Below, in pieces: positions 16,540 to 24,083 of a stretch of DNA of 64,000 nt. How positions within the stretch are numbered: the first letter of the stretch is position 1; every line of letters starts with the position of its first letter. This stretch comes from Nonomuraea rhodomycinica. Its GTDB lineage: Bacteria; Actinomycetota; Actinomycetes; Streptosporangiales; Streptosporangiaceae. Position numbers and translations under genes: made by a program. The DNA is taken from NCBI RefSeq assembly GCF_013363995.1, contig NZ_JABWGO010000011.1, forward strand, positions 124,001-188,000. Direction: 5' to 3'. The notes under the pieces were generated by a model. That model saw only the letters and a list, made by a program, of their open reading frames with translations. It searched no databases and had not been told where the DNA came from.

Positions 16540-17520
16540 ATGCATCGCGTGGCCGTCCTCGCGCTCGACGGCGTCATCCCGTTCGAGCTGAGCATCCCGT
16601 CGAGAATCTTCGCCACGGCCCGGGGGCCGGCCGGTGAGCCGCTCTACGACGTCGTGACCTGCACGCTTGACGGCGGCCCGGTGCGCACGGCGGCCGACTT
16701 CACCATCGCCGCCGCGTACGACGCGGGCGTGCTGGCGACGGCCGACACGGTCGTGCTGCCCGCCGCCGACGCGCACGCGGCCATCACCGGCCCCGAGAGC
16801 CTGCGGCCCGAACTGCTCGACGCCCTGTCCCGGATGCGGCCGGGCACCCGCGCCGTGTCGATCTGCGTGGCGACGTTCGTGCTGGCCGCCGCCGGGCTGC
16901 TGGACGGCCGCCCGGCCACCACCCACTGGAAGCACGCCGAGCGCTTCGCCCGGCTCTTCCCGCGGGTGCGGATGGACGCCGGGGTGCTGTTCGTGGACGA
17001 CGGCGACGTGCTGACCTCCGCCGGCGCGTCGTCCGGGGTGGACCTCTGCCTCCATCTCGTACGCCGCGACCACGGCAGCGAGGTCGCCAACCAGGTGGCG
17101 CGCAGCTGCGTCGTGCCGCCCTGGCGCGACGGCGGCCAGGCCCAGTACATCGAGCACCCGGTGCCGGAGCCGTCCACGGCGGGCACGGCGCCCACCCGGG
17201 CATGGGCGCTGAGCCGCCTGGCCGAGCCCCTCCAGCTCGCCGACCTGGCCCGGCATGCGGGGATGAGCCGGCGCACGTTCACCCGGCGCTTCCGCGAGGA
17301 GGTGGGGACGAGCCCCGGGCAGTGGCTCACCCGGCAGCGGGTCGAGCTGGCCCGCCGGCTGCTGGAGAGCAGTGACCTGCCGATGGAGGGTGTGGCCGGG
17401 CGCGCGGGGTTCGGCACGGCGGCGTCGTTCCGGCGGCACCTGCACGCCGCCCTGGGTGTGTCGCCGCACGCCTACCGCCGGACGTTCCGGGCCATGAGGG
17501 AGGAGCCGGCGGAGGCTTGA
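16540..17520 (+). CDS. GlxA-type AraC-family transcriptional regulator (DJ-1/PfpI domain + HTH)
   Basis: 326 residues. The N-terminal half (to about 185) is a DJ-1/PfpI-like sensor domain, with SICVATFVLAAAGLLDGRPA at the nucleophile-elbow position and TTHWKHAERFARLFP after it. The C-terminal half is a double helix-turn-helix of the AraC class (LADLARHAGMSRRTFTRRFR, VAGRAGFGTAASFRRHLH, GVSPHAYRRTF). The ATG at 16540 is preferred; a GTG at 16522 lies inside the palindromic region. Probable activator or repressor of the divergent oxidoreductase. The ligand is unknown. Confidence 0.85.
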   Translation: MHRVAVLALDGVIPFELSIPSRIFATARGPAGEPLYDVVTCTLDGGPVRTAADFTIAAAYDAGVLATADTVVLPAADAHAAITGPESLRPELLDALSRMRPGTRAVSICVATFVLAAAGLLDGRPATTHWKHAERFARLFPRVRMDAGVLFVDDGDVLTSAGASSGVDLCLHLVRRDHGSEVANQVARSCVVPPWRDGGQAQYIEHPVPEPSTAGTAPTRAWALSRLAEPLQLADLARHAGMSRRTFTRRFREEVGTSPGQWLTRQRVELARRLLESSDLPMEGVAGRAGFGTAASFRRHLHAALGVSPHAYRRTFRAMREEPAEA

Positions 17521-17606
17521 CCGAGGCCTGCCCGGGCGTGCCGGAAAGGACATCGGCGCCTGCGCCAGGGCGAGGCCGGGTGGGCGGGTGTCGCGTCCAG
17601 GGACGC

Positions 17607-17749
17607 GGCGTCGAGAGGTGGGCGCCGCCTGCGGGCGGTCGGCGTCGAGAGGTGGGCGCCGCCTCCGGGCGGTCGGCGTCAAAAGGTGGGCGCCGCCTCC
17701 GGCCGGGTCGGCCTCGAAAGGTGGGGGCCTCGCGTCCGGGCGGGGGGTC
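17607..17749. repeat. Four tandem copies of a 34-35 bp GC-rich unit between convergent genes
   Basis: Copies begin at 17607, 17641, 17675 and 17710 (periods 34, 34 and 35), each opening GGCGTC(G/A)A(G/A)AGGTGGG or a close variant; the fourth is diverged and longer. Each unit holds CCGCC/GGCGG arms that could form a hairpin. The array fills the 231-base space between the AraC-type gene stop (17520) and the kstR stop (17752). No open frame in it looks real. Confidence 0.85.
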
Positions 17750-17751
17750 GG

Positions 17752-18372
17752 TCAGGCGAGGTCGGTGAGGAGGCGGGCGGCGGCGATCTCGATGCGGCGC
17801 TGGATCTGGTCGTAGGTGCGCCGGCCGCGCAGCATCTCCAGCAGTTCCTGCACCCAGATGCTCGACAGCGACCCCGCCAGCGCGACCTGCTCCTCGGTGG
17901 CCTGCTCGCGCGAGAGCCCGTCGGCCGAGACCCGCAGCAGCAGGCCGGTCATGCGGTCGCCGAACGGCGTCTCCACCTCGGCCAGGATGAGCGAGCGGAT
18001 GAGCGCGTCGGCCAGCTCCGGCTCGCGCATGAGGCCTCGCGTGGCGCGCATGAGCACGTCGACGGCCCGTCCGGCGGGGGTGGAGGCGCCCGGCGGACGG
18101 CGCTCGATGCTGCTCTCCAGCAGGTCGATCTCCTCGCCGACGACCGCGACGACCAGGTCCATCTTGGACGGGAAGTAGCGGTAGAGGGTGCCGAGCGCGA
18201 CGCCGGCCCGCTCGGCGACGGTGCGCATCTGCATGGCCTCGACGCCGCCGCGCGAGGCGAGGGCGGCGGCGGCCTGGACGATCCGCTTGCGGCGCTGGTG
18301 CTGGCTGCGGGTGCGGACGCTGTGGCCGCCTGACGCGTGCCCGCCGGAACCGGGCGTGGTGTGGCTCTCCAT
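17752..18372 (-). CDS. kstR: KstR-like TetR-family repressor of steroid catabolism
   Basis: 206 residues from the ATG at 18372 (GAGGGG just upstream); an ATG 18 codons earlier (18426) abuts an operator and lacks a well-placed ribosome site. The DNA-binding domain (QRRKRIVQAAAALASRGG, VEAMQMRTVAERAGVALG, TLYRYFPSKMDLVV) matches Mycobacterium KstR strongly from memory, more so than generic TetR proteins. The C-terminal ligand domain (SLSSIWVQELLEMLRGRRT) also fits. KstR represses cholesterol genes until 3-oxo-cholestenoyl-CoA-type ligands bind. It is divergent from the steroid operon, and three KstR-type sites occur at 14173, 18427 and 18561. Confidence 0.87.
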   Translation of the reverse strand: MESHTTPGSGGHASGGHSVRTRSQHQRRKRIVQAAAALASRGGVEAMQMRTVAERAGVALGTLYRYFPSKMDLVVAVVGEEIDLLESSIERRPPGASTPAGRAVDVLMRATRGLMREPELADALIRSLILAEVETPFGDRMTGLLLRVSADGLSREQATEEQVALAGSLSSIWVQELLEMLRGRRTYDQIQRRIEIAAARLLTDLA

Positions 18373-18426
18373 GGTCCCCTCGATGTCGCTGGAGGACGCG
18401 GTGCCGGCCGCGTGCGGGGTACGCAT

Positions 18427-18440
18427 GAGAACACGTTATC
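18427..18440. promoter_or_regulatory. KstR-type operator in the kstR promoter
   Basis: GAGAACACGTTATC keeps the central AACnnGTT and the T at position 13 of the KstR consensus (7 of 9 fixed positions). It lies 55-68 bases upstream of the preferred kstR start, consistent with self-repression. Confidence 0.6.
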
Positions 18441-18558
18441 TGATTTCTCCCGGGCACGGCTTGTTACTGGCGAGTCACAAAGAAGCCTGTATAGGCCCAT
18501 GTCCACGGCGTTACAGCCATATATCCCGACTTTTCGGTGGGTGGGGCACTGGACAGAT

Positions 18559-18576
18559 ACTAGAATCTGTTCTAGT
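18559..18576. promoter_or_regulatory. KstR-type operator of the steroid operon
   Basis: ACTAGAATCTGTTCTAGT is a 7-bp perfect inverted repeat about TCTG; its 14-base core (18561-18574) matches the KstR consensus at 8 of 9 fixed positions. It ends 37 bases before the ligase start, and TAGAAT within it could serve as the -10 hexamer, so binding would block the promoter directly. Confidence 0.72.
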
Positions 18577-18613
18577 TTGCGGATCGTTTGGCCGAGCGCT
18601 TGCTGGAGGCGCG

Positions 18614-20443
18614 ATGACCGCGGACACCCTCGCCGCCCTGCTCCTGGCGCGGGCCGGCGACGACCGTCCCGGCCTGCTCTTCGAGGACCGGGCGTGGTCC
18701 TGGCGCGAGCATGTCGCGGCCTGCCGGGCCGCCGCCGCCCGGCTCGGCGCGATCACCGACCCCTCCTGGCGGGCCGCGCGCGCCGCCGGCCGGCCGCACG
18801 TCGGCGTGCTCTGCGACAACGTGCCCGGGCTGCCGGTGCTCGTGGGGGCCGCCGCCCTCGGCGGGTATGTGGTCGTCGCGCTCAACCCCACCCGCTCACC
18901 GGCCGAGCTGGCCCGGGACGCCGCGGCCACCGACGTCGCCCTGCTCCTGTACGACGGCCCGTACGAGGAGGCGGCGACCGGCCTGGCCCGCGCCCTCCGC
19001 ATACCGCGAGCCCCGCTGGCCACCCTCACCGACAGCGTCGGCAGCGGCGGAGAGACGCCGCGGCCCGCCGACGCACCCGATCAAGCCGCACCCGAGAGGG
19101 CAGCATCCGAGGGGGCCGCGCCGGGACACCCCGCCCCTGGCGACCTGGTGATGCTGATCTTCACCTCGGGCACCTCCGGCCGGCCCCGCGCCGTGCGGAT
19201 CACCCAGCGCAAGCTCGCCGTCCCCGGACGCAGCCTCGGCGCGCTCCTCACCCCGGACGACGTCGTCTACTGCCCGATGCCGCTGTTCCACTCCGGCGCC
19301 CTCATGGCCGCCTACGCCCCGGCCGTCGCGTCCGGGGCCGCGCTGGTGCTGCGGCGCCGCTTCTCGGCGTCCGGCCTGCTGCCCGACGTCCGGCGGTACG
19401 GCTGCACGTACCTGCACTACGTCGGCAAGGCCCTGTCGTACGTGCTCGCCACCCCGCCCCGCCCCGACGACGCGGACAACCCCCTGCGCCTGGCCTTCGG
19501 CAACGAGGGCAGCGCGACGGCGACCAGGCGCTTCGGCGAGCGGTTCGGCTGCCGGGTGATCGACGCGTTCGGCTCGACGGAGACCGCGATCTCGCTCACG
19601 CCCGATCCGGCGGCCCCGCCGGGCGCGCTCGGCCGCCTCCCGGACGGCGTCGAGATCCGCGACCCGCTCACGGGGCGGCGCTGCGCCACCGCCCGCGTCG
19701 AGGACGGTCGGCTGCTCAATCCGGACGAGGCGATCGGCGAGCTGGTCAACGTGTCCGGGACGGGCCTGTTCGACGGCTACTACAACGACCCCGAGGCGGA
19801 CGCGGAGCGACTGCGCGGCGGCGCGTTCTGGTCCGGCGACCTCGCCTACGCCGACGCCCGCGGCCACGTGTTCTTCGCCGGACGCGGCACCGAGCGGCTG
19901 CGCGTGGACGGCGAGAACCTCGCGGTTGCCCCGATCGAGGCGGCCCTGCGGGAGTTTCCCGGCGTGGTGGAGGCGGCGGTGTACCCGGTGCCGGACGCGG
20001 CGGCCGGTGACCAGGTGATGGCGGCGCTGGTCATGGCGGGGCCGTTCTCCCCGGAGGCGTTCGCCGCCTTCCTCGCCGCCCGCGCCGACCTCGGCCGCAA
20101 GGCCGTGCCCCGCTACGTCCGGATCTCGGCCGAGCTGCCGCAGACCCCCTCGCACAAGGTCCTCAAGCGCCTGCTCGCCCGCGAGGCGTGGCGCACCGCC
20201 GACCCCGTCTGGTGGCGGCCCTTCGGCCCGTCCGAGGCCCGACGGCTCCCGGGCCCGGCGGAGGACGGCCCGCCCCAGGACAGCCCACCCAAGGACCTGG
20301 CTCAGGACGGCTCGTCTCAGGGCGGCTCGTCTCAGGACGGTCCGTCCCGAAGCGGGCGCTGGCGGCGGCTGGAGCAGGACGACGTCAAGGCCGTCGAGGA
20401 CGACTTCGCCAGGAACGGCCGCGCACACCTACTGGAGGCATGA
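18614..20443 (+). CDS. fadD17: Steroid acyl-CoA synthetase, FadD17-like
   Basis: 609-residue adenylate-forming ligase. Core motifs in order: LIFTSGTSGRPRAVR (ATP loop, near residue 180), YLHYVGKALSYV, AFGSTET, SGDLAYADARGHVFFAGR, and the C-terminal Lys in TPSHKVLKRLL. The N-terminus (WREHVAACRAAAARLGAI, HVGVLCDNVPGLPVL) resembles FadD17/CasI, the ligases that activate shortened steroid side chains. A tail of about 65 residues after the catalytic domain is Gln/Asp/Ser/Pro-rich with short repeats (QDGSSQGGSSQDGPS), absent from typical relatives. GGAGG lies 5 bases before the ATG. First gene of the KstR-linked operon, overlapping chsE1 by one base. The exact side-chain length it prefers is uncertain. 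Confidence 0.8.
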   Translation: MTADTLAALLLARAGDDRPGLLFEDRAWSWREHVAACRAAAARLGAITDPSWRAARAAGRPHVGVLCDNVPGLPVLVGAAALGGYVVVALNPTRSPAELARDAAATDVALLLYDGPYEEAATGLARALRIPRAPLATLTDSVGSGGETPRPADAPDQAAPERAASEGAAPGHPAPGDLVMLIFTSGTSGRPRAVRITQRKLAVPGRSLGALLTPDDVVYCPMPLFHSGALMAAYAPAVASGAALVLRRRFSASGLLPDVRRYGCTYLHYVGKALSYVLATPPRPDDADNPLRLAFGNEGSATATRRFGERFGCRVIDAFGSTETAISLTPDPAAPPGALGRLPDGVEIRDPLTGRRCATARVEDGRLLNPDEAIGELVNVSGTGLFDGYYNDPEADAERLRGGAFWSGDLAYADARGHVFFAGRGTERLRVDGENLAVAPIEAALREFPGVVEAAVYPVPDAAAGDQVMAALVMAGPFSPEAFAAFLAARADLGRKAVPRYVRISAELPQTPSHKVLKRLLAREAWRTADPVWWRPFGPSEARRLPGPAEDGPPQDSPPKDLAQDGSSQGGSSQDGPSRSGRWRRLEQDDVKAVEDDFARNGRAHLLEA

Positions 20444-21408
20444 TGGACTTCGGCCTGGACGAGACCCAGCGCGACCTGCGCGAGCTGGCCGCCGACCTGC
20501 TCGCCGGGGACGAGCCCGAGCGGCGGTTACGCGAGGCCGGCCTGCTCGACCTGTGCCGCCCCGAGGAGGCGGGCGGGGCGGGGCTCGGCCCCGTCGAGAT
20601 GGCCGTCGTGCTGCGCGAGGTGGGCGCTCGCGCCGCGTCGGTGCCCGCGTTGCCCGCCCTGGCCGCCGCGCTGTTCCTCGCCCGGCACGGCACCCGCGAG
20701 CAGCAGGAGCGCCCCGCGACCCTCGCGCTGCGCGAGCCCGGCCGCGCCCTCGCCGACCCGCCCGCGACCACCGCGGACCGCACCGACGACGGCTGGGTGC
20801 TGACCGGCCGCAAGACCGGCGTCCCGTACCTGGAGTCCGACGTCCTGGTCACCGCCGACGCCGGCGTGTTCCTGGTGTCGCGGCCGGAGTCGCGCCCCGA
20901 GTTCACCGCGACGGGCGAGCCCGCCGCCACCCTCGTCCTCGACCGGACGCCGGCCGAGCGGGTCGCCGGCCCGGGGTCCGTGGCCGCGCTGCGCCACGTC
21001 CTCACCGCCGCCGTGGCCGCCCAGGCGAGCGGCGTCCTCGCCGGGGCGCTGGAGCTGACCACCGGCTACGTCAAGACGCGCCGGCAGTTCGGCCGGGCGC
21101 TGGCCGAGTTCCAGGCCGTGACCATGCAGGTCGCGGACGTCTATATCGCCGGACGGGCGCTGGACGTGGCCATGTGGTCGGCCGTCTGGCGGCTCGGCGA
21201 GGGCCTGCCGGCCGAGGAGGACCTGGCGCTGGCCGCCTTCCACACCGGCGAGGCGTTCCGGGCCCTCTACACCTGCCAGCACCTGCACGGCGGGCTCGGC
21301 CTCGACGTGACCTACCCGCTGCACCGGTACTTCGCCCACGCCAAGCACCTGTCGCACCTGCTCGGCGGCCAGGACGCCCAGCTCGACCTGATCGGAGCGC
21401 TCGCCTGA
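20443..21408 (+). CDS. chsE1: Steroid acyl-CoA dehydrogenase subunit ChsE1 (FadE28-like)
   Basis: 321 residues, short for an acyl-CoA dehydrogenase (family usually 370-400) but like FadE28 (about 340). It begins MDFGLDETQ and has the C-terminal helical domain with YVKTRRQFGRALAEFQ and CQHLHGGLGLDVTYPLHRYF; the middle beta domain is reduced. FadE28/FadE29-type proteins form an alpha2beta2 enzyme that dehydrogenates the three-carbon side chain of 3-oxo-4-pregnene-20-carboxyl-CoA, sharing FAD between unlike subunits. The ATG at 20443 is preferred over one a codon earlier because GGAGG is then 4 bases away. Coupled to its partner by ATGA overlap. Confidence 0.85.
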   Translation: MDFGLDETQRDLRELAADLLAGDEPERRLREAGLLDLCRPEEAGGAGLGPVEMAVVLREVGARAASVPALPALAAALFLARHGTREQQERPATLALREPGRALADPPATTADRTDDGWVLTGRKTGVPYLESDVLVTADAGVFLVSRPESRPEFTATGEPAATLVLDRTPAERVAGPGSVAALRHVLTAAVAAQASGVLAGALELTTGYVKTRRQFGRALAEFQAVTMQVADVYIAGRALDVAMWSAVWRLGEGLPAEEDLALAAFHTGEAFRALYTCQHLHGGLGLDVTYPLHRYFAHAKHLSHLLGGQDAQLDLIGALA

Positions 21409-22562
21409 TGCTCATCGACCTGACACCGGACCAGCGCGCGCTCCGCGACGAGCTGCGCGCGTACTTCCGGAGCTGCCTGTCCGACGACGAACGCCGCAAG
21501 ATCGCCGACGACCCGTTCGGCGACACCTACATGGAGCACTGCCGGCGCCTCGGCCGCGACGGCAAGCTCGGCCTCGGCTGGCCCAAGGAGTACGGCGGAG
21601 GCGGCTACGGCCCGGTCGAGCAGCAGATCTTCGCCAACGAGATCGCCCGCGCCGGCGTGCCGTACCCGATCATCACGCTGCAGACGGTCGGGCCGACGCT
21701 GATGCAGTACGGGACGCCGGAGCAGAAGGAGTTCTTCCTGCCCCGCATCCTGGCCGGCGAGTGCCACTTCGCCATCGGCTACAGCGAGCCCGAGGCGGGC
21801 ACGGACCTGGCCTCCCTGCGCACCACCGCGGTGCTCGACGGCGACCACTACGTCGTCAACGGCCAGAAGATCTTCACCAGCGGCGCCCACTACGCCCAGT
21901 ACATCTGGCTGGCCGCCCGCACGAACCCCGAGGCGAAGAAGCACAAGGGCATCACCATGATGATCGCCTCCACGGACGACCCGGGCTTCTCCTGGACGCC
22001 GATCGTCACCATGGACGGCCGCCACCACACCAACGCCACGTACTACTCCGACGTGCGCGTACCGGTGAGCATGGTCGTCGGCGAGGTGGACAAGGGCTGG
22101 GACCTCATCGTCAACCAGCTCAACCACGAACGCGTCACGCTCGGCCCGGCCGGCAACCTCGGCCAGACCTACGACCGCTTCCTCGCCTGGGCGCGGCGCA
22201 CGGGGCTGGCCGACGTGCCGGACGTGCGGCGGGCGCTCGGTCGGGTGCGCGCGTACTTCCGTACGAACGAGCTGCTCAACTGGCAGGTGGCCGCCAACAT
22301 GGACCTCGGCTGGCTGGGCGCGCCCGACGCGTCGGCCACCAAGATCTACGGCTCGGAGCGGATGCAGGAGATCGGCCGGCTGGTCGGCGAGGTGCTCGCC
22401 CGTTACGGCGACCCGTCCGACCCGGAGACCGCCGACCTGCTCGAACGCCTCGACCACGGGGTCAAGGGCGCCGTGGTGCTGACCTTCGGCGGCGGCGTGA
22501 ACGAGGTGCAGCGCGAGCTGATCGCCATGCTCGGCCTGAACCTGCCGAGGCCGCCGCGATGA
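21408..22562 (+). CDS. chsE2: Steroid acyl-CoA dehydrogenase subunit ChsE2 (FadE29-like)
   Basis: 384-residue full-length acyl-CoA dehydrogenase, the length of FadE29. Features include MLIDLTPDQRALRDELRAYF at the N-terminus, the FAD/substrate stretch FAIGYSEPEAGTDLASLRTT near residue 125, MDGRHHTNATYYSDVRVP, VNQLNHERVTLGPAG and the ending TFGGGVNEVQRELIAMLGL, all close to FadE29 as remembered. It pairs with ChsE1 upstream (ATGA overlap). The ChsE1-ChsE2 enzyme introduces the double bond in the last side-chain cycle of steroid degradation. Confidence 0.9.
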   Translation: MLIDLTPDQRALRDELRAYFRSCLSDDERRKIADDPFGDTYMEHCRRLGRDGKLGLGWPKEYGGGGYGPVEQQIFANEIARAGVPYPIITLQTVGPTLMQYGTPEQKEFFLPRILAGECHFAIGYSEPEAGTDLASLRTTAVLDGDHYVVNGQKIFTSGAHYAQYIWLAARTNPEAKKHKGITMMIASTDDPGFSWTPIVTMDGRHHTNATYYSDVRVPVSMVVGEVDKGWDLIVNQLNHERVTLGPAGNLGQTYDRFLAWARRTGLADVPDVRRALGRVRAYFRTNELLNWQVAANMDLGWLGAPDASATKIYGSERMQEIGRLVGEVLARYGDPSDPETADLLERLDHGVKGAVVLTFGGGVNEVQRELIAMLGLNLPRPPR

Positions 22563-22591
22563 CCGAGACGGGCGCGAGGAAGGAGACGGGC

Positions 22592-23587
22592 ATGGGCTCC
22601 GGTGACGAGCTGCTGGAGCTCGCGGAGAAGCAGGTGGCGCTGGGCGAGGTGCGGGGCGGTCCGGCCGCCGACCCGGTCAACATCCCGATGATCAGGCACT
22701 GGCTCGACGCGATGGGCGACGCCAACCGGTCGTACCTGGACAAGGGGGTCTCGCCGCCGGCGATGGCCCAGGTGTGGACCATGCCCGGCGTGCGGCGCGG
22801 CGCCAAGGACCGCTCGCCGGTGGACGACGTGCTGGCCGCGCTCGACGCCGCGGGCTACACGGGCGTGGTGGCGACCAACTGCGAGCAGACCTACCACCGC
22901 CCCGCGCGCGTGGGGGAGCGGCTCACGCCGGCCACCCGCTTCTCGGGCCTGATCGGGCCCAAGCGCACCGCCCTGGGTGAGGGGTACTTCGCCACCTGGA
23001 ACGTCACCTGGTACGGCGAGGGCGACGCGCCGGTGGCCGAGATGATGTTCCGGGTGCTCAAGTTCCGCCCCCGCCGGCGGCGCGAGACCCCCGTCGCCGA
23101 CGCGCCCGCCACCGCGCCCGTCACGACCGCGCCCGCCACCGCGCCTGTCACGACCGCGCCCGTCACGGCCGCGCCCGCCGGCAAGGCGCCGTACCCGCTG
23201 CGACCCGCCCACAACCGGGACACCGCGTTCTTCTGGGAGGGCGTGCGCCAGGGCGAGCTGCGCATCCAGAGCTGCGCCGACTGCGGACGCCTGCGGCACC
23301 CGCCCGGCCCCGTCTGCCCGTCGTGCCGCTCCACCAGCCGCTCCTACGTCGTCGCCCGCGGCGAGGGCACGGTCTTCAGCTACGTGGTGCACCACCACCC
23401 GCCCGTTCCGGGGCGGGAGACGCCGTTCGTGGTGGCTGTGGTGGAACTGCCGGAAGGGGTGCGGATTGTGGGCAACGTCGTGGACTGCCCGCCCGACGCG
23501 GTGGGTATCGGTATGGAGTTGCGTGCGACCTATCGGGCAATGGACGACGAAGTGATCCTTCCTATGTGGGTGCCACGGGAGTCGTGA
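22592..23587 (+). CDS. chsH2: Steroid enoyl-CoA hydratase subunit ChsH2: MaoC-like domain + DUF35 OB-fold
   Basis: 331 residues. Residues about 1-165 are a MaoC-like hotdog domain (NIPMIRHWLDAMGDANRSYL, TYHRPARVGERLTPATRFSG). A linker of Ala/Pro/Thr/Val repeats follows (about 170-205; 27-bp DNA repeats at 23101-23154). Residues about 215-331 are a DUF35 domain with a rubredoxin-like zinc site, C-x2-C-x10-C-x2-C (SCADCGRLRHPPGPVCPSC), and an acyl-CoA-binding OB fold. ChsH2 pairs with ChsH1 for hydration, and its DUF35 part docks on Ltp2. The ATG at 22592 has AAGGAG six bases ahead; an ATG 11 codons earlier (22559) overlapping the chsE2 stop is the alternative. Confidence 0.87.
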   Translation: MGSGDELLELAEKQVALGEVRGGPAADPVNIPMIRHWLDAMGDANRSYLDKGVSPPAMAQVWTMPGVRRGAKDRSPVDDVLAALDAAGYTGVVATNCEQTYHRPARVGERLTPATRFSGLIGPKRTALGEGYFATWNVTWYGEGDAPVAEMMFRVLKFRPRRRRETPVADAPATAPVTTAPATAPVTTAPVTAAPAGKAPYPLRPAHNRDTAFFWEGVRQGELRIQSCADCGRLRHPPGPVCPSCRSTSRSYVVARGEGTVFSYVVHHHPPVPGRETPFVVAVVELPEGVRIVGNVVDCPPDAVGIGMELRATYRAMDDEVILPMWVPRES

Positions 23588-24006
23588 TGCGGACGCTGAC
23601 CGAAGACCAGATCGAGATCGGCGCGGTGCTGCCCGAGCTGTCCATCGACCTCACGCCCACGGTGGTCGTCTCCACCGCCCTGGCCACCATGGACTTCACG
23701 CCGGTCCACCACGACGTCGAGGGGGCGCGGGCGCAGGGCTCCAGGGACATCTTCCTCAACATCCTGACCACGATGGGCCTGGTCGAGCGGTACGTCACCG
23801 ACTGGACGGGGCCGGAGGCCATCATCAGGCGCATCAACGTCAAGCTCGGCGTGCCCGCGTACGCGGGGGACCGGCTCGACTTCAACGGCACGGTCGTCAC
23901 CCAGGACGGGCCGGACTACACGGTCGAGGTGCGCGGCAAGGTCAGCCTCGGCGACCACGCCACCGCGACCGTCACCTTCACCCTTCCCTCCGACGAAACG
24001 GCCTGA
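23587..24006 (+). CDS. chsH1: Steroid enoyl-CoA hydratase subunit ChsH1 (MaoC-like)
   Basis: 139-residue single hotdog domain. It begins MRTLTEDQIEIGAVLPELSI and carries the MaoC hydratase site in ATMDFTPVHHDVEGARAQG (Asp and His of the D-x4-H pattern), plus RINVKLGVPAYAGDRLDFNG. The size matches Rv3541c-type ChsH1. The heteromer with ChsH2 adds water to the unsaturated side-chain CoA ester, giving the 17-hydroxy compound that Ltp2 cleaves. ATG overlaps the chsH2 stop by one base. Confidence 0.88.
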   Translation: MRTLTEDQIEIGAVLPELSIDLTPTVVVSTALATMDFTPVHHDVEGARAQGSRDIFLNILTTMGLVERYVTDWTGPEAIIRRINVKLGVPAYAGDRLDFNGTVVTQDGPDYTVEVRGKVSLGDHATATVTFTLPSDETA

Positions 24007-24083
24007 TCACCCTCTCCGTCCCGCCAGGGCGTTCCGGGGATCCGCCGTGCCCGCGCACGCGACGACGTCAAAGGAGCCAGTAC

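Noticed and set aside
17607..17749. Possible CRISPR array
   Set aside because: Units are contiguous with no spacers, imperfect, and there are no cas genes.
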